A stretch of DNA of 43,368 bases from Azospirillum sp. B21. Lineage in GTDB: Bacteria; Pseudomonadota; Alphaproteobacteria; Azospirillales; Azospirillaceae. Position numbers and translations under genes: made by a program. Each line of letters starts with the position of its first letter. The stretch's first letter is position 1. The notes under the pieces are model-generated. The model saw only the letters and a program-made list of their open reading frames with translations. It searched no databases and had not been told where the DNA came from. Positions 7,839-15,074 of the stretch are shown one piece after another. The DNA is taken from contig NZ_VTTO01000030.1 of NCBI RefSeq assembly GCF_008364825.1, positions 1-43,368 on the forward strand, in the 5' to 3' direction.

Positions 7839-9788
7839 CTATCGCCTTCCCCATCCGCCGCCGCGCCCGGCAAGCCAGCCGCCGCCGGGTTGCCGCCGCT
7901 CTTCCCGCTTGGCCGGCTCCTGTTCGGCAGCCGGCGCAGGTGCTCCTGTCGCCCTTGCCTGCGGCGGCTCCACCTTCACCGGCACAGCAAGCGCCCTCCG
8001 GAGGTCAGCCCATCGCGCCGCAGTCCAGCGCTCAACCCCCATGGCCACGATGCAGGCCCGGGCGTATTTCCAGCCATCCAGCGCCTCGGTGGCGTGGACC
8101 TGCTTCCACTCGCCGCGCGCCTCAACCCACTGATCGCCGACCAGCTGCTTGCACACCTCTTCGGTGGCCGCCTTGCTGAGGTGGACATAGCCGGCCGGGA
8201 ACCCGGCGCCGCCGGCAGCCTCCTCGTCGGTGGGCGGCTGCAGGCTCAGCTTGCCGTACAGCTCCAAGGTCAGGACGTGGCCGCCGACCATGCCGAGCTG
8301 AAGGCCCCGCTTGCGCCGCCCTCCCTTCGCATTGGCTTCGCGCACGCTGGACCAAGCAAAGGACGGCGCCCCGATCGTGGTCGCGCCTTTCACGGGGATG
8401 ACCAAGCCCGGATGCCTCTTCGCCCATGCCTCCACCTGGGTGGTGGCAAAGCCCGTGTCGGCTCCGACCTTCGACAGCCGCATATCCACCCCTGACGGGT
8501 GGCGCCAGGCGCCCTGGATGACGCGGGACGCTTCGTCCCACACCGCCGCGTCGTAGGGGTTGCCGGGGATCACGATGTGATCCACCAGCCAGCATTGGAG
8601 GTCCTGCCCCCATGCCCAGACGAACAGTTCGATGCGGCCGGGGCTCTTCTGCACGTCGAGGCCGGCGGCCAGCACCAGCCCGCCGTCCGGAACCCCCTGA
8701 TAGTCCTCCCGGCGATCGTAGAGTTGGCGCCATGCCGGCGCTTCGCCCTTCACCTCGTAGGTTTCGGCCAGCACCTGATTGACAAAGACCCGGAGCTTGT
8801 TCGGATCCTTCTTGGCCCGGACGAACTCCTTGGCGATCTCCACCCACGCGGCACCGGCAAACTGAGAGTAGGCGGCCCAGATGTGGAACGACCGGTGCGG
8901 CCAGTTTTGCGGAGCATGCGCCCGCCACTCGCCGCGCTCGTCCATCTCGGCCTTGTGCTCTTCCTCGATGACGCAGCCGTTGACGCAGACATACCAAGCC
9001 CTGGTCGGCGCCTCCTTCGGCTCGTAGCGGATGCCCGCACCGGTGCCGTCGCCGAACACGAGGATCTGCATCTCGCTGCAGTGAGGACAGGGGACGTACC
9101 GGTATTCCTGTGTCCCCTGCTCAAACAGGGCGTCGATCTTGGAGAAGCCCTTGATCGTCGGCGTAGAGCCGGCGGCCTTCAGCGGGTCGTCGCTCGTCAG
9201 GCAGCGCTTGAAGGCCAGCTCCACCTGATCGCCTTCGACGCCTGCCGTCGGCGGGTAGCCGTCCGGCTCCTCCAGGATGACCTTGTCCGCGGTGATGCGG
9301 CGGAACTCCTTCGGGCTGTTCGCCCCCTTGATCTTGATCCAGCCGCCGGGGAAGCGCTTGGACCGGATTGTGTTGCTGCTGTTTCGCGTCTTGGTCGAGA
9401 ACAGGCGCCGCACAGCCGGCCAGAGGATCAGCTTGGACACGTCGTCCTTGGCGAAGTCCTCCGCATCGTCCACCGTCGGCTGGTAGACCAGCACACGGCT
9501 GGGCGACTGGTCGGCGCAGTAGGCGATGTAGTTCTTCACGATCTGCGAATAGCCGATGCGGCTGGACTTCTTCGCCGTGATCTGCCGCACGCCCGGCTCG
9601 GTGAAGGCGTCCATCATGTCGACCTGGAAGGGGAACGGGCGGTAGCGCGTACCATCCTCCAGCCGGGCATTCTTCAGGGACCATTCCGACAGCGTCATGC
9701 GCCGGCGGGGCTTGAGTGCCAGAAGCCACCGGCCGACATGCTCAGCCAGCAGAGAACCGCGGACGCGGACGACGTCATTCTGCGCCAT
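7839..9788 (-). CDS. Terminase large subunit, GpA family
   Basis: 649 aa. This is the ATP-driven packaging motor and nuclease. N-terminal SEWSLKNARLEDGTRYRPFPFQVDMM is typical of GpA terminases. The P-loop-like stretch KKSSRIGYSQI (about residues 73-83) is the deviant lambda A form, and DKVILEEPDG (about 168-177) is the Walker B region. A CPHC...C.NGC zinc-binding segment follows, then the nuclease half with LAAGLDVQKSPGRIELFVWAWG and KVGADTGFAT. The last ~40 residues are Pro/Ala/Arg/Gly-rich. The gene overlaps the small subunit by 14 bases. Confidence 0.95.
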   Translation of the reverse strand: MAQNDVVRVRGSLLAEHVGRWLLALKPRRRMTLSEWSLKNARLEDGTRYRPFPFQVDMMDAFTEPGVRQITAKKSSRIGYSQIVKNYIAYCADQSPSRVLVYQPTVDDAEDFAKDDVSKLILWPAVRRLFSTKTRNSSNTIRSKRFPGGWIKIKGANSPKEFRRITADKVILEEPDGYPPTAGVEGDQVELAFKRCLTSDDPLKAAGSTPTIKGFSKIDALFEQGTQEYRYVPCPHCSEMQILVFGDGTGAGIRYEPKEAPTRAWYVCVNGCVIEEEHKAEMDERGEWRAHAPQNWPHRSFHIWAAYSQFAGAAWVEIAKEFVRAKKDPNKLRVFVNQVLAETYEVKGEAPAWRQLYDRREDYQGVPDGGLVLAAGLDVQKSPGRIELFVWAWGQDLQCWLVDHIVIPGNPYDAAVWDEASRVIQGAWRHPSGVDMRLSKVGADTGFATTQVEAWAKRHPGLVIPVKGATTIGAPSFAWSSVREANAKGGRRKRGLQLGMVGGHVLTLELYGKLSLQPPTDEEAAGGAGFPAGYVHLSKAATEEVCKQLVGDQWVEARGEWKQVHATEALDGWKYARACIVAMGVERWTAARWADLRRALAVPVKVEPPQARATGAPAPAAEQEPAKREERRQPGGGWLAGRGGGWGRR

Positions 9789-10272
9789 CGTCTTCCTCGT
9801 CTTCGTCTCCGCCGCCCATTTCCTCGGCGATCCGGGCCGTGCTCAGCTCGTCCAGCGCATCTTCCAGTTCCGTGGCGATGCGATCCTTCAGGCGGCTGTC
9901 GCCCTTGGCCACCTTCGCGGGGATGCGGTTCAGCTTCGCCTTGACCATCTCGATGACGGACACCACGGCAGCGGTGTAATCGGCGATCGGCACCAGTTCG
10001 CCCCGCTTCTCAGCGTTGCGCATGGCGTAGTTGTCGGCCTGCTCCTTCGCCAGCCGCGCTTTCTCGGCGACGAGGTCCAGGCCTTCCGCTTCAGCGTCGT
10101 CCGATGCCCGGCCCGCCGCCCGCTCACGCAGGTGCCGGATGTAGGCCACCCGGCAGGCGTCCAAATCCATCTGGCTGCGCGCGTCAGCGTTGAAAATCCC
10201 ACGCTTCTTCAGGTCTCGGACGGTGCGATCCGTGATGTCGAGGTGTTCGGCGACTTCAGCTTGGTTTGCCAC
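9775..10272 (-). CDS. Terminase small subunit, Nu1-like
   Basis: 165 aa with a GTG start at 10272 after a GGGAGGGGG ribosome site. The N-terminus (ANQAEVAEHLDITDRTVRDLKKRGIF) is the winged helix-turn-helix of lambda Nu1-type packaging proteins, which bind the cos region. A long helical middle (LVAEKARLAKEQADNYAMRNAEKRGELV) and a strongly acidic tail (EMGGGDEDEEDDGAE) follow. The close relation to lambda Nu1/A suggests cos packaging with the site just upstream. Confidence 0.9.
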   Translation of the reverse strand: MANQAEVAEHLDITDRTVRDLKKRGIFNADARSQMDLDACRVAYIRHLRERAAGRASDDAEAEGLDLVAEKARLAKEQADNYAMRNAEKRGELVPIADYTAAVVSVIEMVKAKLNRIPAKVAKGDSRLKDRIATELEDALDELSTARIAEEMGGGDEDEEDDGAE

Positions 10273-10538
10273 CGCCCCCTCCCATCCTCATGCCCAGGGG
10301 GAAGCGGAACCCCCTTGGCGAATTTTCGAACCTAGACAGAGATCGGACTTGTCCCACCCGCTATGGGGGAGCGGCCGGAAGGACCCGCCCATACCCCCCC
10401 CCTTTCCCTGCCCCATCCTCATGGGAGGCCCCGCCCTGCCCCTCAGGCGCCCGGTGGCGCGGGTCTCGCCCGTCGGTCGAAGGTCGGGCGCCTCGGGCAG
10501 GCGCGCCCATCAGCGGGCGACCTGCGGACTGGCCGCGC
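10273..10538. other. Non-coding region upstream of terminase: candidate cos region
   Basis: No supported gene lies in these 266 bases. Lambda-type phages keep cos just upstream of the small terminase gene. Visible here are a 12-base direct repeat CCCATCCTCATG at 10281-10292 and 10412-10423, a run of nine C at 10394-10402, and an AT-richer patch (AATTTTCGAACCTAGACAG) at 10321-10339. I cannot identify the cut site from sequence alone. Confidence 0.4.
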
Positions 10539-11186
10539 TCAGTCCCCCTTGACCGCGTCGGCGATCATCGCGGGGAAGCGGGCCTGCCACTCCCTCACCA
10601 CGGCATCGAGGTCGAGCCGCTTACGGATCGTGGCCTCGCGCACCAGGACGAACATCAGGACCAGCTTGGCTTCGCGCCCTTGGGAGGTGCGGCCACTTGT
10701 GGCGCGCCGCACGCCTCCTGATTTGCCGGAGACCACGTCGGCGAACAGCAGGACGGACTTGCCCGCGGCGATGGAGCGCAGCGGGCCAAACCGCTCCGCC
10801 ACCTCGTCAGGAGTGAGGAAGCGCCCGCGCGATCCCTTCGGGCAGTTCTTGGTCGGGATGGCGAGCCACCCCCGCTTCGATCGGATCGTCGCGCCCTCGT
10901 TGAAGGCGTCGATGATGCCTTCCCACTTTGCCGCCGACGGCGCACGCCCTCGGACGTACACCTCAGCAGCAGGATGAAGGCTGGCCCGGTTGCCGCCAGG
11001 GTAGGCGCTGTAGCCGAGCGCCCGGCCGAGGTTGCCGAGACCGGCGGACCGCATGGCGCCCCGCATCTCCTCGCGCATAGTCTCGGCAGCATGCTCGGTC
11101 ACATCGGTGAGGCGGCGGGCTGCGTCTTCCGTGAACTCATCCAGCAGCCCCTTGAAGCTGCCGGTGATGGTGACGCTGGCGCGCAT
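10539..11186 (-). CDS. DUF6441 family phage protein
   Basis: 215 aa. Recognised from memory as DUF6441 by TMREEMRGAMRSAGLGNLGRAL, SLHPAAEVYVRG.AP, IIDAFNEGATIRSKRGWLAIPTKNCP, RFLTPDEVAERFGPLRSI, SVLLFADVV, and LVLMFVLVREATIRKRLDLD. The family is found in alphaproteobacterial phages and resembles minor tail/neck proteins, but its role is not established. Here it is upstream of terminase at the head of the late operon. The next gene (terminase) lies 266 bases further on. Confidence 0.75.
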   Translation of the reverse strand: MRASVTITGSFKGLLDEFTEDAARRLTDVTEHAAETMREEMRGAMRSAGLGNLGRALGYSAYPGGNRASLHPAAEVYVRGRAPSAAKWEGIIDAFNEGATIRSKRGWLAIPTKNCPKGSRGRFLTPDEVAERFGPLRSIAAGKSVLLFADVVSGKSGGVRRATSGRTSQGREAKLVLMFVLVREATIRKRLDLDAVVREWQARFPAMIADAVKGD

Positions 11187-11189
11187 AGC

Positions 11190-11384
11190 TCACCCCACCG
11201 GCTGCGGCACGTCGACCGTCCAGCCATCCATCGCGCCCACGGCGATGCGCCCATCAGGCACGTCGCCCATCAGCGGACGGACGAAGCGGGAGGCGTCGGC
11301 GTACCCTTCGGCGATGGCTTGCCGCTCGAAGACGTCTGCCGTCTCGGCGATGGCCTGGGATAGAGGCTTAGGCGTGTCCGTCAT
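11190..11384 (-). CDS. Small protein of unknown function, late operon
   Basis: 64 aa (MTDTPKPLSQAIAETADVFER...). Start chosen at 11384 because GGAG lies seven bases upstream; another ATG directly precedes it, and a longer frame to 11468 is probably not translated. It overlaps the 3' end of the 35-aa membrane protein gene and ends three bases before the DUF6441 gene. The first half is a predicted amphipathic helix, the second contains DVPDGRIAVGAMDGWTVDVPQ. I do not recognise it. Confidence 0.6.
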   Translation of the reverse strand: MTDTPKPLSQAIAETADVFERQAIAEGYADASRFVRPLMGDVPDGRIAVGAMDGWTVDVPQPVG

Positions 11385-11475
11385 CATCCATCTCCACGAA
11401 CAGCGTGACGACGCCCAGCAGGGCGATGGTGACGCCGATCCACCAGCAGGCATCGGCGAGCGCCGCATAGGTCAC
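11368..11475 (-). CDS. Tiny single-pass membrane protein (35 aa)
   Basis: GTG start at 11475, one base after the stop of the preceding gene, with GGTGGAGG upstream. The product is a Trp-Trp start, a hydrophobic segment (IGVTIALLGVVTLFV) and an acidic tail (EMDDDGHA). It overlaps the start of the next gene by 17 bases in another frame. Such minute TM proteins in late operons may be holin partners or membrane regulators; nothing more can be said. Confidence 0.6.
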   Translation of the reverse strand: MTYAALADACWWIGVTIALLGVVTLFVEMDDDGHA

Positions 11476-11476
11476 G

Positions 11477-11800
11477 TCACGCCTCCACCCGCTGGCTCGC
11501 CAACACCACGCCGGTCAGGCCGCGCACCTCTTCGGCGATAGCCCGGACCTCCTGGCTCACAGCCTCGATCTGCTGGGCGATGGTCGCCATGCTGGCCGCT
11601 GTCTCGACCTGGGACTGCGCGGTCAGGCGCAGCGCCTCCACCACGGTCGCGGCGTCAGGGCCGGGGATCGGTCGGCGCGACCAAATCCACATGCAGGCTA
11701 CACAGCCCAGCACCAGCAGCGCTGTGATCTGGGCCGCAGGAGATAGGCCGGCGATGCGGGCTAAGGCATCCCCGACATCGGGGATCGGTAGGGTTTCCAT
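11477..11800 (-). CDS. Membrane-anchored coiled-coil protein
   Basis: 107 aa from ATG 11800 (METLPIPDVGDALARIAG). One membrane segment (about residues 22-38, ITALLVLGCVACMWIW) is followed by SRRP and a helical tail with heptad-like spacing (VEALRLTAQSQVETAASMATIAQQIEAVSQEVRAIAEEV). The Arg pair just after the membrane helix suggests the coil is cytoplasmic, which argues against an inner-membrane spanin. First gene of the late operon after a leader hairpin. Family not recognised. Confidence 0.65.
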   Translation of the reverse strand: METLPIPDVGDALARIAGLSPAAQITALLVLGCVACMWIWSRRPIPGPDAATVVEALRLTAQSQVETAASMATIAQQIEAVSQEVRAIAEEVRGLTGVVLASQRVEA

Positions 11801-11966
11801 GAGTGATCCCCGAAAACGCGGAAACCCCGCGCGGCGGGTGCCGGCGGGGTTCTTCATGGGCGCGCTTCGCGCCTGAAACTGTCAATACACCCGAGATTAC
11901 TAACAAATCGTAAACGCATAGGGGGTAGAGCGTGAATATCGGCGGTCGCGGGATGGCCATCGGGGG
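11801..11966 (-). promoter_or_regulatory. AT-richer leader with hairpin ahead of late operon
   Basis: Between the stop of the 234-aa gene and the first late gene lies an AT-richer island (about 11877-11940, with TTTACGATTTGTTAGTAATC on the minus strand). An inverted repeat AACCCCGC (11823-11830) / GCGGGGTT (11844-11851) follows it. The layout (upstream regulator, promoter-like patch, short leader, terminator-like hairpin, late genes) parallels lambda Q-pR'-tR'. No clear -35/-10 pair could be fixed. Confidence 0.4.
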
Positions 11967-12671
11967 TCATATAACCCCCACCACCTCCCACGACGTGAGC
12001 GACGCGCGCGAGAGTTGTTTCGCTACCGCCTCCATCGCGGCTTCGAACCGGTCGGCGATGGCGTGTCCGTGGTCCCACATGCCGATGCTCGGCCAATAGT
12101 CGAGCGGGCAGTACAGCACCTCCACGCTCTCGGCCTTGTGTCCCACCACCTCGCGCCGGCCACGCCCGCGGAACTCCCGGATCGGCGTCACCACCGCGAC
12201 GCGCTCGGCGACCTCCAGGCGGTAGGCGATCACGTCACCGGTCGGCGGGTAGACGGCCTGTCCGCGGCGGCTGTCACTGTCGGCGAGGTGTGGCATCGGC
12301 TGCGGCTGGACCGTCGGCCGACCCGGCGGGCATCCGATCTTGGCGTGTTCGATGACCAAGAGGCGATCATCCTCCGGCAGCGTCAGCAGCGCACGGGTCA
12401 CCGGGCTCAGGTCCGGGTGGCTCTCCTCGGTCAGGCTCTTGTGCCGGCCGCCGTCGACCCAGCAGCCAAGCTCCTTCCACCGGAGCATATCCGCGACACC
12501 GTCGGTCGACCACGAGCAGGACGCATCACTCCAGCCGGCCGCCTCACCGATGCAGTTCCAATAGCGGATTGCCCAGACGACCATGTCCCAGGCGGTGCCG
12601 GAGCGGGTGCGGGCGGTAACAGTCACCGGCGGACGGGCGGCGAAGGTGGCGGGTGCCGGCATTGCGGTCAT
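11967..12671 (-). CDS. Unknown 234-aa protein; positional candidate for late regulator
   Basis: Start ATG at 12671 has GAGGAGG eight bases upstream and overlaps the stop of the membrane protein gene (ATGA). Visible segments are an aromatic N-terminal helix (WDMVVWAIRYWNCIGEAAGW), a central LLTLPEDDRLLVIEHAKIGCPPGRP, a charged RGRGRREVVGHKAESVEVLY region, and a C-terminal helix. I recognise no domain. It is the last gene of the early minus-strand operon, immediately upstream of the late genes, the position of antiterminator Q in lambda. That regulatory role is inference from position only. Confidence 0.7.
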   Translation of the reverse strand: MTAMPAPATFAARPPVTVTARTRSGTAWDMVVWAIRYWNCIGEAAGWSDASCSWSTDGVADMLRWKELGCWVDGGRHKSLTEESHPDLSPVTRALLTLPEDDRLLVIEHAKIGCPPGRPTVQPQPMPHLADSDSRRGQAVYPPTGDVIAYRLEVAERVAVVTPIREFRGRGRREVVGHKAESVEVLYCPLDYWPSIGMWDHGHAIADRFEAAMEAVAKQLSRASLTSWEVVGVI

Positions 12672-12856
12672 TGGCGGGCCTCCTCGAATGCATGCACCGC
12701 CGATCCGATGGTGCGCCCAACATCGGCCGGCGTGATGGTGATGGCCGCATAGACAGCCGCGCCGATGATGGACAGGGCGAGCGCGGCGACGAATGCGAAC
12801 CACAGCTTGAAGAACAGGGGGATGCCGTGGCGGCGGTGCGGGTCGTAACGGTTCAC
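12668..12856 (-). CDS. Small single-pass membrane protein
   Basis: 62 aa with GTG start at 12856, overlapping the recombinase stop (GTGA) and ending in an ATGA overlap with the next gene. A basic N-terminus (NRYDPHRRHGIP) precedes one long hydrophobic helix (FFKLWFAFVAALALSIIGAAVYAAI) and a polar tail. The positive-inside rule places the N-terminus in the cytoplasm. Function unknown. Confidence 0.65.
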   Translation of the reverse strand: MNRYDPHRRHGIPLFFKLWFAFVAALALSIIGAAVYAAITITPADVGRTIGSAVHAFEEARQ

Positions 12857-13677
12857 GCTTCGGCTCCTTCGGTGAAAATCGGCTCGTGGTCGCCGGGCCG
12901 GTTGACGAGCGTCGACGCGCCGTCCGCCTCGAAGGCGTACTCGATCCGGCCCAGGTATTTCTGATTGTCCAGCAGGTACGAGACCGTGCCGGGGTGCCAC
13001 CGACCACCGCGCTTGGTCCGCCGGCCTTCCGCCGTCAGCGTGTCGGCGATGGCTTGCAGCGTCGCGCCCGTGTCGCGCAGTTCGCGCGCCCGGCGCACGG
13101 TGGCGGCTTCGTCGTCGTCAATCTCCAGCCCGCCCGACATGTCGCGGCGATAGCCCAGCGGTGCGGCGCCGCCGGCAAAGCCGCCCTCGTTGGCCTTGGC
13201 CTTCCGGCCGCCGATGGTGCGCTCCAGGATCGCCTTGCGCTCCATCCCCGCCATGCCGGCCAGCACGCCGAAGACCATCTCACCCATCGGGGTGGCGGTG
13301 TCGATTGGCTCGGTGACGGATCGGATCTGAATGCCGGCGGAGCGCAGTTCATCCACCGCGGTGACGGCGTAGATCATGTGGCGGGCCAGCCGGTCGAACT
13401 TCCACAGCAGCACGCTGGCGCGGCGCTCCTTGGCGAGCGCGACGACGCGGCCGAACCCCGCCCGCTCCATCGGCCGGCTGGCTCCGGACACGCCGCGGTC
13501 GGCGATGACATCGACCAGCTCGTAGCCCTGGCTCTCGGCGAATGCCCGGATCGCCCGTTCCTGCACGTCGATGCCGAACCCGCTCTCGGCCTGCTCCTCG
13601 GTCGACACCCGGACGTAGCCGATGGCGCGTTGCGCCGCCTCCTTCCGGGCCTCCGTCTTGGCGCTGGACCGGGCCAT
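12853..13677 (-). CDS. Serine recombinase (resolvase/invertase family, short form)
   Basis: 274 aa from ATG 13677. The catalytic domain begins RAIGYVRVSTEEQ with nucleophile Ser25. GVSGASRPMERAGF, VLLWKFDRLAR and the long helix (AGMAGMERKAILERTIGGRKAKANEGG) are standard. A short recombinase (PF07508-like) domain follows (APLGYRRD...GTVSYLLDNQKYLGRIEY). The protein stops just where large serine integrases continue into zinc-ribbon and coiled-coil domains, so it is shorter than a phiC31-type integrase (over 600 aa). Start is uncertain: no strong Shine-Dalgarno is seen, and an in-frame GTG at 13713 is possible. Confidence 0.9.
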   Translation of the reverse strand: MARSSAKTEARKEAAQRAIGYVRVSTEEQAESGFGIDVQERAIRAFAESQGYELVDVIADRGVSGASRPMERAGFGRVVALAKERRASVLLWKFDRLARHMIYAVTAVDELRSAGIQIRSVTEPIDTATPMGEMVFGVLAGMAGMERKAILERTIGGRKAKANEGGFAGGAAPLGYRRDMSGGLEIDDDEAATVRRARELRDTGATLQAIADTLTAEGRRTKRGGRWHPGTVSYLLDNQKYLGRIEYAFEADGASTLVNRPGDHEPIFTEGAEA

Positions 13678-13738
13678 TTTCTTGGCCGCGCGCCGGCTGA
13701 TGGCGGGTGCCACGCTCGAAAGGATAGCAGCGCCGGAA

Positions 13739-13766
13739 TTTATAAATTCTCGGCAGAATTTATAAA
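13739..13766. promoter_or_regulatory. Perfect 12-bp inverted repeat upstream of serine recombinase
   Basis: TTTATAAATTCT (13739-13750) and AGAATTTATAAA (13755-13766) are exact reverse complements around CGGC. The element is very AT-rich in a GC-rich genome. It lies between the divergent recombinase and ribbon-helix-helix genes, so it could be a repressor operator, overlap a TATAAA-type promoter, or be the crossover site for the recombinase. Confidence 0.75.
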
Positions 13767-13767
13767 C

Positions 13768-13800
13768 CCGTACAGATGCCGTACAGAAGCCGTACAATAC
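13768..13800. repeat. Three tandem 11-bp repeats, probable RHH operator
   Basis: CCGTACAGATG, CCGTACAGAAG and CCGTACAATAC follow one another without gaps at 13768-13800. The 11-bp period is one helical turn, as in Arc/MetJ-type operators. They end 33 bp before the start of a ribbon-helix-helix gene. Confidence 0.75.
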
Positions 13801-13833
13801 AGAGGCCAGAGAAACACCCTTGGAGCCGTTGAA

Positions 13834-14001
13834 ATGCCTCAGGATAGCGACTTCCCGGAACGCATCGACATTCGCCTTCGTGCTGGAACCAAGGCGAAGA
13901 TTGCCGCCGCCAGCGAAAAGGACGGCATGAACGTCACGAACTGGCTGCGCCTCGCCATTGCGAACGCGCTGCGAGCGAGCGGCCGAAAGGGCGAAGGCTG
14001 A
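13834..14001 (+). CDS. Arc-like ribbon-helix-helix regulator
   Basis: 55 aa. Start ATG at 13834 has GGAG upstream. The sequence FPERIDIRLRAGTKAKIAAAS followed by GMNVTNWLRLAIANALRAS fits the ribbon-helix-helix fold: a short beta strand (IDIRLR), helix A, then helix B containing the N-W-x-R-x-A pattern. It is likely a DNA-binding repressor of its own gene and the divergent recombinase through the 11-bp repeats. It converges on the replication gene, with five bases between stops. Confidence 0.85.
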   Translation: MPQDSDFPERIDIRLRAGTKAKIAAASEKDGMNVTNWLRLAIANALRASGRKGEG

Positions 14002-14006
14002 GCCGG

Positions 14007-15062
14007 TCATGCGGTCCCTCCGTGACCGACTGACGCCACCTGCGGATGCCAGCGGGCCATGAACTCGTCCCCCATCACCTCCCGCATCAGCTTGCGGTCG
14101 ATGGGGCAGCGCGGGTTGTCCGGGCGCGGCTCGCCGGGCCAGAACCATTCGCCCTTGTCGCGGAAGGTCTTCAGCCGCTGGCGCAGGGTGGATTGCATGT
14201 CCACGACGATGTGCTCGGCCGGGCCGGTGTCGCGGCGGTGCTGCGGCGATGCGGCGCGCGGCGCGGGCTGCTTTCCGGCGCACACGAACTCGGCAACGCG
14301 GTCGGTCAGACTGTCACCGAACGCCAACAGGCTCTGCGGCGGCGTCGGCTTGGCCCAGGTCGCGAACCCGCGGTCGATGACCTCGTTCAGCAGATCGACG
14401 GTGCCGCCGGCATCGATGTGCTGCTGGGCCTGCGTCGTGATCGTGGTCAGGGGGGCAGGCAGGCGGCTGGTGTTCGGCCAGTGCTTTTCCCGCTGTTCGA
14501 GGAAATGCCGAGCGACCGCCGCCGCCATCGGCCGATCCGCCGGCTTGGGCTCGCCGGCCGGACGCGACGTTTCAGCAGGTGGCGGTATAGGTTCCTTCTT
14601 CTCTCCTACTCCTACTCCTACTCCTAGGGGAACCGCTCCCCCAGCGCTTCCCCCTGAGTTCCCCACTGCTTCCCCACCGCTCCCATCCACGTCATCCACT
14701 GAACCGGTGTCGGTGGGGGAGAAAGCCACCCACCCGTAGAGCGATTTCGGAAGCGGTTGCGGATAGGTGGGCTTCTTCGGCTTCTGGTATTTGCAAAAGT
14801 TCCGGATCGCCCCGAACTGGCGCTCGCCGACGGTGAAGGGGGCGATGAACCGCGCCTTCTCCAACTCCGCCAGCAGGTCGGAGACGTTGACGGCATCGGC
14901 CGGCATGATGCGCGCCTTGATTGTGCCGGGCTTCCACTCGAAGACGCCGCGGTCATCGGCTTCGCACCACAACCCCTTGATGAGTTCGCGCGCCGCAAAG
15001 GAGAGGCCCATGTACGCCTCGTCCGTGAAAATTCCAGGATGGATGGACCGGATGCGAGCCAT
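14007..15062 (-). CDS. Replication initiator-like protein (winged helix N-terminus)
   Basis: 351 aa. The N-terminus MARIRSIHPGIFTDEAYMGLS, then GLWCEADDRGVFEWKP and FGAIRNFCKYQKPKKPTYP, is the conserved start of many phage replication (replisome organiser/O-like) proteins. A Gly/Ser/Val-rich linker (about 120-165, including GVGVGVGEKKEP) separates it from a helical C-terminal half. Position directly after DnaB helicase supports a role in origin binding or helicase loading. The linker DNA holds repeats that could be the origin. Confidence 0.75.
   Translation of the reverse strand: MARIRSIHPGIFTDEAYMGLSFAARELIKGLWCEADDRGVFEWKPGTIKARIMPADAVNVSDLLAELEKARFIAPFTVGERQFGAIRNFCKYQKPKKPTYPQPLPKSLYGWVAFSPTDTGSVDDVDGSGGEAVGNSGGSAGGAVPLGVGVGVGEKKEPIPPPAETSRPAGEPKPADRPMAAAVARHFLEQREKHWPNTSRLPAPLTTITTQAQQHIDAGGTVDLLNEVIDRGFATWAKPTPPQSLLAFGDSLTDRVAEFVCAGKQPAPRAASPQHRRDTGPAEHIVVDMQSTLRQRLKTFRDKGEWFWPGEPRPDNPRCPIDRKLMREVMGDEFMARWHPQVASVGHGGTA
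14603..14687. repeat. Hexamer array and iteron-like repeats inside replication gene; candidate origin
   Basis: CTCCTA is repeated four times at 14603-14626. It is followed by pyrimidine-rich units of 10-14 bases (CGCTCCCCCA, CGCTTCCCCC, GTTCCCCACT, GCTTCCCCAC, GCTCCCATCC) to 14687. Lambda has its origin iterons in the middle of gene O, and these repeats sit in the interdomain linker here. The marked strand asymmetry may help unwinding. Origin function is inferred. Confidence 0.45.
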
Positions 15063-15074
15063 GGTCAGGCCCCC

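Noticed and set aside
13768..13800. CRISPR-like array
   Set aside because: Units are only 11 bp and contiguous, with no spacers; this is an operator or iteron.
13713..14283. Upstream extension of the serine recombinase frame to 14283
   Set aside because: It would cover the operator repeats and the ribbon-helix-helix gene, and its translation lacks protein-like character before the resolvase domain.
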